DNA of 64,000 nucleotides from NCBI GenBank assembly GCA_033296885.1, contig MU863875.1:1-64000 (forward strand), given 5' to 3'. Below the pieces are notes generated by a model that worked only from the letters and a program-made list of their open reading frames with translations, did no database searches and was not told where the DNA came from. Made by a program: the position numbers and the translations under genes. The stretch is from Triangularia verruculosa (lineage: Eukaryota; Ascomycota; Sordariomycetes; Sordariales; Podosporaceae). Below, piece by piece: positions 33,809 to 43,745 of the stretch. Positions within the stretch are counted from its first letter, which is position 1. Each line of letters begins with the position of its first letter.

Positions 33809-34438
33809 GAGGAGGCAAGAGGGTTGTCGTGATTGCAATAGCGGGAATCCTTCTATCGTTACTGGACAGGTTATCAGCGTGAAGACAGCAACAGTTGAAG
33901 GCATGGTTTAGAACTATTCAGATGACGCACGTCTAATAAAGTAGTCGTCGTACGCTTTTCGGGGCGGATGGAATATAGACATGTCACCTATTCAGTGGTA
34001 TGCCTCTGTACCTCACTCTGGACATGGTAGAGATGGACATCTATGGAAGCATTGGGAAGAGATCCTATAAATATTTTGGTGAGATATTCTAGGCCGTGTC
34101 CCCCTGTGGGCCCTTTCAAATGGGGGAGGATAGGTCTCTCGTCCCCTACGGCGCGCCGGTAGACTTCGAACATGCGTTGTTGAGCGCATCGATCACTCTT
34201 CCACCCCACATATTTTCTAATATTCCGTCCAGCCGTGTTCCATCCTTCTCTTTCCTCCTCTTCTCTCACACTCACGCTGGCAACGCTGCTGATCTACCGT
34301 CTTCAAGACACCATCACACATCGTCGTCGCCGCACTCGCGCAAGCATCTCATCCACACCCGCGTCGCGATCCTGACGATTCAGTCGATTCTGTCTTTATT
34401 TCACCCCATTCTTGGACTACACCAGAAAAGCGACCAAG
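33809..34438. other. Spacer and upstream region of gene J
   Basis: No gene. CT-rich leader sequence from about 34200 to the ATG at 34439. Confidence 0.45.
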
Positions 34439-35926
34439 ATGTCGTTCAACATCCCATCCATCAACGGAATCTTCGGCATGCCTAGCGACGGCTCGCAGCG
34501 TCGTCAGACTTTTCATGCGGAGTTGCATAACGTCTTTAATCGCTTTGATGGCGTTAATAAGTAAGTTTTCTATCGTTATTTACTTTATTTTTCATACAAA
34601 TACGCGAGTCCAATCCGTCGCGTTTCCTTGCCCTAAAGCCAAGGGAGGTAAGCGACAATTTCATCACAGCTCCCCCAGTTACGGTAACAAATCATTCGAC
34701 TTTTCCGTGGTTTTGACCTTCCAGTCGAATCCGAAAATAACCCAAACCGACGCGAGAAATTATCAAACTAACAGCTTTCCAATAGTCACACTGGTGCCGG
34801 ATATCAGTCCCAGATGGCTCATGTCCCGAATCCTGCTCAGCAGCCGCATTCAAATGGCGATTTCGCCCAGCAGGCCGCTGCCCACCCCAGTCCGGTTCCC
34901 CAGTCGGTTGGCTTCGATCTCTACCATTCCAAGGAGACCAATCTTTATCCTCTGGAGCAGCCTGATGCCTACTCTCTTTAGCAGCCCAATGCCCATTCTC
35001 AGGAGCAACCCGTCACACCTCCTCGCGCAGATCCGGAACTCGATCGGGGACTCGACGCTCCCCTAGCCTCCATGATTGCGCCTGTTAGCAACCACTATCT
35101 TCCTCAACAATCCAATGCCAATTCTCAGGAGCAGCCCGTCGCATCTCCTCGCGCTGATCCGGAAATCCATCCGGAGCTCGATCAGGAACTCGATGATCTC
35201 TTAGCCTATCTCCTTGAGCCTGCTGGCGATCTCTCCCGTCCTCAACAGGTTGCTGTCGCTACCAATCCAAGCCAACAGTTCAACGGTGTTCACCATTCCT
35301 CTCAGCAGTCAGGTGGAATCCCTCAGCTCTTCCAGCAGCGCAATAGAATTGCGGCTCCTCTCCAGCAGCAAGGCGGTGTCGGCCCTCTAGTCCAGCAGCC
35401 GAACGGACGTTCTGGTCCCAATGCCGGGGTGTCCGGAGAGCCCTAGAACGGCTCTTTGGATGCGCCCGCGCAGGCCGGAAGCACAAGGGGTACGAAGAAA
35501 CAGGTGCTGAAACCCGAGGCGGACAACCCGCCACCAATGGCGTCGGAACTGGACTTAAGTGGGATGACCGAGGAGCAGGCGCAGGCCGAGATTAGGGAGG
35601 CGAGAAAGAAGCGGAAGAGATGGTCTGATCACCACAACAATATCCGGAGAAAGTCTGGACTACCTGTGAATCGGAACAAGCCAGTCAAGGTCACAAAGGC
35701 ACCCTCGCCCGCTGTCATGGCACCTTCCCCCGCTCTTCAAGAACCCTCCTTCGCTATTCAGGACGGTATCATCCAGAATGGGCCCCAGGTTGAAGAGCTT
35801 CGTGATCCGTACTTCGACATCCTGGATGAAATTCCAGATGGTCCTGCCCGCCCTCTTATCCCGTTCACGCCTGAGGAAGAAGAGGAGATTAGGTTGTTTT
35901 GGGGTGAGGCAGGTGTCCCGCACTGA
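34439..35926 (+). CDS. Gene J: group-2 array protein with two in-frame TAGs
   Basis: Exon 1 is 34439-34560 (MSFNIPSING). The intron is 34561-34785 (GTAAGT...CTAACAG...AATAG) and contains TTCGACTTTTCC. Exon 2 is 34786-35926 and ends in TGA. There are 420 codons with TAG at 34979-34981 (codon 106, CTT-TAG-CAG) and 35444-35446 (codon 261, CCC-TAG-AAC). An internal repeat of about 45 residues (NAHSQEQPVTPPRADPELD / NANSQEQPVASPRADPEIH) is followed by ELDDLLAYLLEPAGD, the leucine-rich segment also in G-I. After the second TAG come RGTKKQVLKPEA, NPPPMAS, GMTEEQAQ and the group-2 motif (RKRWSDHHNNIRRKSGLP), then an acidic tail (PEEEEEIRLFWGE). In the internal repeat the first TAG aligns with a CAG codon, so it may be a Gln-to-stop change rather than an ancestral Trp site. 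Confidence 0.78.
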
Positions 35927-37924
35927 TGGATGGAAGGGAAGAATCTTGTAAGGATATGGGGGTATTGTGTGGAGGAAGCGGGGGATTGAAGTTGGCGTAG
36001 GTGGCACGGTACCTACTTCACACGGAAATTTCGATGATGCGGGAGGATAAACTTTGTACATGGAACGATGGGGGGAGGGGATTCAGGTGATGAATCATCA
36101 TCACATTGGAGGTTACTGGAGGTTGATACCATGAGCTGGTCCTTGATCGGTCTGGAGATACCCATTGAAACTTCAATTGAGTTGAGGAATATTGTAGTCT
36201 GAAGAGTGAGGATTTAGAGATACTTCACCATTTTCGTTGATCTGTAACATTTCTGTGTCCTCTCGTACCATATGTGCATTTCAACTTTCCCCACACTACT
36301 GCTGTACGGGCCTAATGCTCGAATGACAAAGGCTCAGATAGTATCAGTCCGGAGTAAATTTTCCATCTCCTTTTTTCACATTCGCTCTTCCATCTTCGAT
36401 TTGCATATGACAACCAGTAAGTTGCTTTTCGAAGTTTATCGATCAAATGACTAGGTAGTCTGGCCAGCGTTGCTCATTTGGATTGCTTGGGATGACTGCT
36501 GAGGTTGGTTTGCTGGAGCAAAGTCTCACTCAATGATTTGATTGGCCTTGGGTGTGGCACCTACGGATTAGGAGACTGACTGGAGTGTTTGTTAGCTTTG
36601 ATCTTTTCTCTTGCTCACAGGTCGTATCCCGGACCTCAAGAGCCAAACTTACTTTGATCTAGGTATATATTCAACAACAATACCTCTCCCACAACCTCTC
36701 GGCCCACTGTCTTTACCGTCAACTTCACCAAGGCTGATGTGATCACTTGTGCCCCCCAGGGCGATGGGTTCTTTCTGAGAGGGCAACCATTCGCAATAGT
36801 CGGCTCTGTTCTCGTGTGTTGGAGAGGGAGGTGCCGCAATATCCAGGAGACCCGACGCGAGATCAAGGGACCACCTACCGCCGGGCAGATCAACCCAGAC
36901 AGTTGCCGTTGATGTCCTTCATGCCGTGTTGGTTCGCTTGGGGCTTTCGGCTGCTGTTCATGTCAGTGTAGCTTTGCTCCTGGTCTTTCTTTCCACTGAC
37001 TCTGCCCGCAGGTAAGCTGGAGCACATGTCTCTTCTACATTAAAACAGTAAGATCGTGCTGCTCAGAACCTTGGAGTTGCTCGCACTCTAGCCGTTATTG
37101 ACGAGACACGGCCGATGACCCAGGAGGAGGATGGTTCAATTGCCCTGATTAAAGGGCCATTGCAACTGGACTTTCTAACCCGTCAAACTCTGCCACGGAT
37201 GCCGATCTGCAGTATCAATTATGTTGACAACGAGGCCATCACCCGAGGTACTAAACGAGAGGGTGGTTCATTTCTGGGCGGAGATGTCTTTGTAATAGTC
37301 GGGGCTATACCTGTCAGGCTCAAGCTGAAGAACAAGTTGAAGCGTGGGACCGGCGACCAAGGCTTCAACGAATCGCCAAAACCACCAGAAATCAACGCTC
37401 ATGCTGATGCCGGAGGAGACCACTTTCAGCAGGGAGTGGGGCCTTCCCAGCTCCTCCTAATCGCCTGTGAGATTTGGGATTAGGATAGGTAAATACGGGA
37501 GACGGTTTGGCAGTGATGCTGGGAGATGATGGGGGAAATACCAGGCCACAACCAGTCACATCACAAGAGGATCGACGGTGGACAGAGGAGTGTGTGTACC
37601 TCTAGCGTATACCTACCTAGGCAAAGGCTTGTTGGGCATTTCTTGCATTATTTATATACCTTACTTCATCTCAGTGTCCATCTGATCTTTTGTCGGAAGG
37701 AAATCCAGGGAAATGCCAAGCCATGAACTGGTGCCTTCTCTCTCGCAACGCATCCACTGGTACTTTTCCACCTGAAGCCTACCGCTATACTGTGGACCTC
37801 CCAGCACATCTGTCGACGAAGGTCGCCCCAGTGCCCACGCCCACCCATACATTTCTTCCCACTGCACCTAAACTTCTCGTGGCGAACCCAAACCTTTCTT
37901 CTCTTTCCACAAGCGACATCAAAC
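35927..37924. other. Two-kilobase spacer with remnants of an unrelated gene
   Basis: Two pieces in different frames share a pattern: GDGFFLRGQPFAIVG (about 36760-36805) after an acceptor-like CCCCCAG, and GGSFLGGDVFVIVG (about 37260-37310) inside a 122-codon frame at 37115-37483 (MTQEEDGSIA). They look like two divergent copies of one segment. I cannot identify the family. No intact gene is supported. Confidence 0.35.
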
Positions 37925-38633
37925 ATGGCTACCCAAGGATCGAGTGCCAACAACATGGCTATCCAAGGACCGAGTGCCAACGGTTTCAGTGTCTTCAAGT
38001 AAGTTTTGAACCCTTTCCTCTTCACGAAACCCGCGAAGCTCGGGTTACGACCACCAACTCAGCACCTGATCGAAACGATCGAATCGAAGGATCTTTCCGC
38101 CCGAGATTCAGTCTCGACTGAAGGGACTCAAGCTAACAATCATGACCAGATACAATACCGTTGACGAGGCCGTACGCGCAGCTATGAGCCAACCGACTCT
38201 GGAAGATCGCGTCGTTCACATGCGAATCATCCAGAAGGAGATCCAAGGCACCAACTACTCGTCAGAGAAACTGGAAACACTTTTAAACGTGCTCGACGCA
38301 GAGCCCTCGATTACAGGCGACTACAAGGCTCGAAAGAGCTGGACCGACAAACTTAATCATTTTCGAAGAGGGCTCGGCCTTCCGTCCGCTCGGCGGGGGA
38401 AGGCGGCCATCAACGGCCCAGCCTCAGCCCCGGCCTCCGCCCCAGCGTCGACTTATTCGCCAGTTGACCGCGCGGGTCCGGCTCTCTCAGACTAGAACGA
38501 CGAGAAAGCCGACCTACTGACAATCTTCGGACCGAATATTACCAGAGAGGAAGCAGAACGTGGCGAGTGGGGCTTGTTTGGCTTGAACTTCTTTCAAGCT
38601 CTGAGGATGGAAACCATTAATGATCTCTTCTAA
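37925..38633 (+). CDS. Gene K: short group-2 protein with one in-frame TAG
   Basis: Exon 1 is 37925-37998 (MATQGSSANN with a tandem repeat MAxQGxSAN). The intron is 37999-38149 (GTAAGT...GCTAACA...CCAG). Exon 2 is 38150-38633 and ends in TAA. There are 185 codons with one TAG at 38493-38495 (codon 140, GAC-TAG-AAC). Here the group-2 motif comes before the stop (ARKSWTDKLNHFRRGLGLPS, about codons 88-108), followed by an AP-rich linker. The post-TAG tail is 45 residues (DLLTIFGPNITREEAE, GEWGLFGLNFFQAL) and is conserved in copy M (39683-39895). Unedited product would keep the basic motif but lose the conserved tail. Function is unknown. Confidence 0.78.
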
Positions 38634-38817
38634 GGCGTGTAATGGGGTGCTGGCTGATTTATAAATTGAGGACGTCGCTTCGGTCTGGTGTTGCTACCTC
38701 ATAGCACGATAGTCAGGAATAAGTAATGGGATTGATGGACCTTTTTTTTATGGCCTATAGAAATTTCCGTTTTTGAATGCTTATGAGCCGCTGATATAAG
38801 TTCTCGTTTTACAGCTA

Positions 38818-39263
38818 TTGGCACTAATACCCTTCTCTAAGGTAGGTACTGTCAGCAACTTGCTTATTGTCTGCCACGAGAACACTTTGCCTGGTGCGGA
38901 CCACAAGAATGCCCTGCCCATTTCCGACAATTCTCTTCCTAACAATAACGAGAACGCCCTACCCGTCGCCAACGGCTTTCTTCTTGCCAATAACGGGAAT
39001 GCCCAGATCATTACCAACGAATTGCAGGTTGCCAGTAACGGGAACGCCTTGCCCATCGCCGATGGCTTGCTTTTTACCAACAACGAGAACGCCCAGCCCA
39101 TTGCCCACAACGGCAATATCATCAACCCAATGGAGGGCTCTCACTTTCACGGCGAGGCTGGGGAAGCCGGGTCCTAGAACGACTGGTTTCCCACCGCTGG
39201 AGAGAAAATGGAGGATCATGAACTCGATGAGGTGATTTGGGAGGATTGGTTGGTGGACTGTTG
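38818..39263 (+). CDS. Fragment L: 5'-truncated repeat protein with one TAG
   Basis: An open frame follows an acceptor-like TTTTACAG at about 38812 but has no family-type exon 1. It encodes degenerate repeats of about 17 residues (NENALPVANGFLLANN; NGNALPIADGLLFTNN). It then meets TAG at 39175-39177 (TCC-TAG-AAC) and continues NDWFPTAGEK...DEVIWEDWLVDC to TGA 39261-39263. The acidic tail resembles the ends of H-J. No group-2 motif is seen, so this is probably a partial copy. Confidence 0.5.
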
Positions 39264-39682
39264 AATTATCACCAGTACCCTACCTACTGTATATGCTTGT
39301 ATAATTTGGGGGGCGGGGAGTGGGGAGTATGGGATGTGGTGGGCGGTGTTAAGGTGATGGAGTGAAGGATGGGGTGTATTATAAAATAACTTTGCGGAAA
39401 ATGCCTATCATAACTTTATGCTGCTTTTGCGGTACTCACCTTTTACGCTTGACTATGGCAGCTACCTCTTCATGGTCTTATACCTTAGCTGTCCGCCTCG
39501 ATGATAGTCTCTTTCAAGGGCAATCTCCAGAGAGAAGGTACCTTCTGGAGCGGGGGAAGAAAATGTGGAAGAGAATTGGCGTGATCGTCAGCCTTGCCTG
39601 CGAATAATCGCTTGTCTGATGGCGATGACTCGGTTCACGAGACATTTGAGACCTCTTTCCCGTCGCCCACGCGTGTGCCGTC

Positions 39683-39895
39683 ATGAATGCGGCACCGAAG
39701 GCTGCTGCTCTGGCATTTGGCGCTCGCGCGGCTCCGGCTCTCTCGGATTAGAACGACGAGAGGATTGACCCCCTGCGAATCATCAACCCGCGCATCACTC
39801 AAGAGCAAGCCCAAAATGGCGAGTAGAGGCTGGTGTTTGGCCTCAACTTCTTTCAGGCGCTCGGATTGGAAAGCCTAAACGATTTGTTCCCTTGA
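39683..39895 (+). pseudogene. Copy M: truncated duplicate of the gene K end, two TAGs
   Basis: Starts MNAAPKAAALAFG, then APALSD-TAG-NDE (TAG 39749-39751) as in K, PRITQEQAQNGE, a second TAG at 39824-39826, and then LVFGLNFFQALGLESLNDLF to TGA 39893-39895. The second TAG aligns exactly with the TGG (Trp) of GEWGLFGLNFF in gene K; both lie 25 codons after the first TAG. The upstream coding part with the group-2 motif is missing. It could be a short gene, but truncation is more likely. Confidence 0.65.
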
Positions 39896-41370
39896 ACTGA
39901 TTATTCAGGAACATAAGTGGGTATATGAGCTGGGGACGGGGTGATTAGAGGTACATAGGTGATGGGACATCAACGGAGGCATTTATGGAGTGTATACTAT
40001 TTTGTACCTACCTTACCAACCATTAATCAAATGAGATGGTTGAACCTTTCCCCATGCCACTGTTATAGAGACTTCTATCTTCAACATTTGTGATACTTCT
40101 TTACATCCCACTCCGCGCCCATTGACACACCCGTCCACTGTGTAGGTAGTGATACCTTTTACTAGGTACCTTGATCTTCAGTCTTCCACGGTAAACGGCG
40201 CTATAGCGATAAAGACGTAGGCTCAGACAGAGCCGACAGCTACTACTATTGATGGAATGACAACTACACCCAACCATCCGGCTAAGTCAACTCTTCTGAG
40301 CCGGTCAATTTATCTGGGCCAGTGAGCTCCTCTGCGCCGGTCAATTCTCTGTGCCGGTCAATTCCTCGGACTCGGTCAACTCTTCTCATCTAGACGTCAA
40401 CGTAGATCAATGAACAGCAACAAGTACCACCAAGGATTTGCTTATCGAGACCTCACTCGGCATACGGATGAGAATGACGAGACAAGGAGCTTTCGACCTC
40501 GAACTCAACCAAAGCCAATCCCTACCCCGTCGTCAACAAGCTTCTCGTCGTGAATATTCTCTCTATCACCAACCCTATGCTTGTCACCACCACCGTATCT
40601 GTTCCGAGAGTCATCCCTGTCGCGAACGACTCGCCGGTGACCAGTGACTACGCCAGCTCGTACCACGGCTGGTCTCATCATGATCACAGCCACAGTTAGA
40701 AACACCACTACGAAGGAGACTGGAAAGGGGATTGTCAAGAATCAAGTGGACGAGCCGTTAGAAGCCAGCAACGAAGTTAATGGCGTTTTTTAGTGGAGGT
40801 AGGAGCGGCTGGCTGACGGAGTACTAAAGCCATTGGTGAGTGCTGCCGGGAGATACGGAAGGCCGAGGGCCCGGGGCTTGCCTCGATATTTACTTCAAGG
40901 TCGCTGAAGTCACTGTAGTGTGATCTCGTCAGAGTCAATGAATACCTGGGGAGGGAGCTTCGATTTGAATGTTTATAGATACCTTGACAACGATGATGTA
41001 TTCTGATATTCTCTGGGGCACCTTCTGACGAGAAGACGGCTCGGCAGCCCTCAGTCATCAGCAATGCACTGGGACATAGTGTCGGGTCGGTTAACCACCA
41101 CAGCGCGACGGCCTGGGGCTGTCCACCATCAACCGCGTGGACGCGTGTGGTTCCTCTGTCACCTCACTTATTTCCTCGCACATTTACTGTCGTCCCATTT
41201 CTTCTTGTCCTGCTCTCTCCCCCCCTCACTCTCTTTCTATCCTCTTCACCGCAGCACTGCCGTTGTTGACGCTACAAGATACCAAGCAGTCGCCTTTGCA
41301 ACCCGTCATTCTATCAGCAGAAGTCGTCTTCACGCAAACAGCCTTGACCTTTCACCCTCATCGCGATCAC
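39896..41370. other. Spacer with short GCCGGTCAATT repeats
   Basis: 40280-40390 contains four spaced copies of CCGGTCAATT-like words, which in one frame give SxPVNS repeats, but there is no complete gene. A short frame at about 40410 (MNSNKYHQGF) is not supported by context. The last 200 bases are the CT-rich leader of gene N. Confidence 0.4.
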
Positions 41371-42372
41371 ATGGAAATCAACATGTCTCCTCACGGTGAA
41401 CCTGGCGATGGCAACAGCATGTAAGTTCCTCACCGCCATCCATGCTCCCAATGGATTCGCTCATGATCACCTTTCTTCCTTCCCATTCACGGCCTGTAAA
41501 GTCGTAAGAATCAATCCCATTCCTCTCCAATCCCCTCCAGTTAATCCACCAGTTGGACCGGTTTCCTGGTGATTTCGGTCATCCAGCCCCAAGACAAAGT
41601 CGCCCAAAATCAAGACACTCAGACTAACAATCATAAATAGTTCGACTGTTATAGCGGGCCAAAGCAGCACTCCCGCGACCACTGCCGCGTCAGGAACTCT
41701 CGCTCCTGAGAACTTCAATCCACGAGACAATAGTCTCATCTTTGCCGGCCATGAGCATTTGATCACGCCCAAGATCCAAACGCTGATCAACGCCTTGGGC
41801 CTGGAACCACCCACAGCTAGCCAAATGAGGTTCCCACCTGAACTCAACGAAACAGAGAGGGCGATTGTAATCAAGAGAGCCAAGAAGGAGCGCAAAGTAT
41901 ATACAGACTCGATTAACCATATCAGACGGGAAATGGGGCTCCCGAGCCCTAAGCCGTCGAAGCGTGTTCGCATTGCCGTTGCTGTTGCCGCTGCCGCCAC
42001 CGCTGCCGCTTCGCCCGCCGAGCAGCAAGGCGTTGGTGAAGCCTCGGAGCCCTAGGGAGGTTCTGTCGCCCCCGCTAGCCTGCCCAACACCAATCGGAAG
42101 AGAGGCGTCGAAGACTTGGAGAATGCAGTTGGAGGTCAGAAGAAGCAAAAGACAACCCATTTAGGCGAGAGTCCAAACCAGGTACCGATTGAACCAGGCA
42201 CCGGTTCACAGCTCGCAGCGCTACAAGACGAGGTGACGGGACTTCTCGCGGAACTTGCATCTCGCGAAAACGGCCAAGAGTTAAAGGACGCTGAGGAAAG
42301 GCAGGGTGAGTGTTCGGCGAGCTGATGTCTATGGAAGAACTGAGTGCTCTATTGGACGAATTTTACCAGTAG
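41371..42372 (+). CDS. Gene N: group-2 array protein with one in-frame TAG
   Basis: Exon 1 is 41371-41420 (MEINMSPHGE). The intron is 41421-41640 (GTAAGT...ACTAACA...AATAG). Exon 2 starts at 41641. The group-2 motif (ERKVYTDSINHIRREMGLPS, about codons 103-122) comes first, then a basic KPSKRVR, a poly-Ala run and TAG 42053-42055 (codon 155, CCC-TAG-GGA). After the TAG are a bipartite basic cluster (NRKRGVEDL...QKKQKTT) and a leucine-rich helix. This frame ends in TGA at 42323-42325. The conserved ending FGELMSMEELSALLDEF (shared with copy P) lies in another frame at 42313-42372, so the 3' end carries a frame shift or uses an unrecognised splice at GTGAGT (42306). Confidence 0.7.
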
Positions 42373-42897
42373 AGGCTTCAGAACTTCAGGTATCGCTAGT
42401 CATGGGAAATGGGGGGAGGATTTCGAGAGAAAGGAGTAAAGGGTTGAATGATGCATGGTTGTATTACATTGGGTCAGGGAGAAAGGGTTTGAGGGGTTTG
42501 TCAACAGGATTGAGCCTGAAGGGGATTGGAGTACCTAGGTATTATAAGATCGGGAGTTTCGGTGTGTTATTTTGTATTGATAGGGTGAGAGGAGCGCTGA
42601 AGGGGATGTATCATAGTGTACGATTGGGGGTTGGTGTAGTATTCTGTACTATATAAGGTAGGGGGTAATGGAAGGGTGTAAGTTATGATGGGCTATCATT
42701 CTGCCTGTGATGCCGATGTGGTGGGATTTCTAGGTGGCTTGTTCTTGCTGTCAGTTACCTAGTATCTCTTGCTAGAGAACGTTTTTAGCGGTATCTCTCG
42801 AAGATAGGGTAAGGTAGTGCTATGGCGATTGTGCACTCAGTATAGGGTCTTATGCGTTAGTAGTACCTATACCGATATAGGTATCTTAACATCAAAA

Positions 42898-43281
42898 GAT
42901 GCCTCTTCCTTCTGGAACTCATCACCCGCCCACCAGCCGGTTGCTGGCTTTGCTGGTAGCTTGCCTAGTTCAACAGCTACCTATTCAGAAGCCACGGCCT
43001 CATACACCCCAAAGCCAGCCCCCCCTAGTCAAGATGAGGCTTCAGCATCAGAGCACAGAAACTCTTTGGCTGAAGAGCCTCCCAGAGCAAGGGACATTGA
43101 CAGACGCGGTCTCACTCTCTACCAGGTAAAGCGGAGGGAAAGAAGGCATAGAAAATCCGCAAACGCTAGGCGGATAAACGACTGCGCGCTGAGGCGAGTT
43201 TTCAGCGCATCATCGGTGTACCGAGGTTATACTTCAAAAGTTCGGATGTTTGATCAAATGCTGAGGCCACCGTTAGTTTGA
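42898..43281 (+). pseudogene. Fragment O: 5'-truncated basic protein
   Basis: After an acceptor-like CATCAAAAG the frame encodes a Ser/Pro/Thr-rich part and a strongly basic run (YQVKRRERRHRKSANARR) before TGA at about 43279. It has the general layout of group 2 but only a loose motif match. No start or family exon 1 is seen. Confidence 0.4.
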
Positions 43282-43309
43282 GAGCCACATAGAACAGCTA
43301 TGATTGATT

Positions 43310-43745
43310 GGTATTTGTCGATATCGTTGTCAGATAGCGTTGTGTACCTGTTTGGTTTACCAGGCTTGGTTTAGTCTGAGAGTAGTTTGCCTGGCATCAG
43401 AGTTATGGCCCAGTCAACCACCATATGTACCTTGCCTATAACAGCTGGGCTTTAGTCGGTAGCAAAGTAGATAGGTTTTCAGCTTTTATCTTATCAGCCT
43501 TTGCTTCATCTTTTGGCCCAGGTGTCTAGGTAAATACGTGGCCATCGTCTCCCAGATTGTTCTTTTAGCCATAACGAGAGGAGGGCAAAATAGGACGACC
43601 TACCTAGGTACTTAATATATATTTCTCTACCAGTAGCGATCTTCTCTCTTCCGGAGAACTAAATTCGAAGATCCCAGCGTCGGGTCATTCTCAATCTTCA
43701 CACTCAACATGGAGCTGCATATTCTCTCAGCATCTAAAGTCTTGC
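43310..43745 (+). repeat. Duplicated upstream segment, copy 1 (pairs with 45650-46125)
   Basis: Several collinear words match the second copy: GGTATTTGTCGA...GTTGTCAGATA near its start, GAGAGTAGTTTGCC, TTCAGCTTT, and CATGGAGCTGCATATTCTCTCAGCATCTAAAGTCT around the ATG at 43709 (quoted in parts). The copies are diverged, with small indels. Confidence 0.6.

Noticed and set aside
1728..42325. Internal TAGs as the last bases of introns (TAG is also a 3' splice site)
   Set aside because: No good donor plus CTAAC branch lies a suitable distance upstream at most sites. The frame before and after each TAG is the same, which would need every such intron to be a multiple of three. RNA-seq could still overturn this for single sites.
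1728..42325. Calling all array genes pseudogenes because of the stops
   Set aside because: Genes A, C, D, G, H, J and K have intact introns, frames and conserved domains apart from TAG. True decayed copies in the same window show mixed stops and frame shifts.
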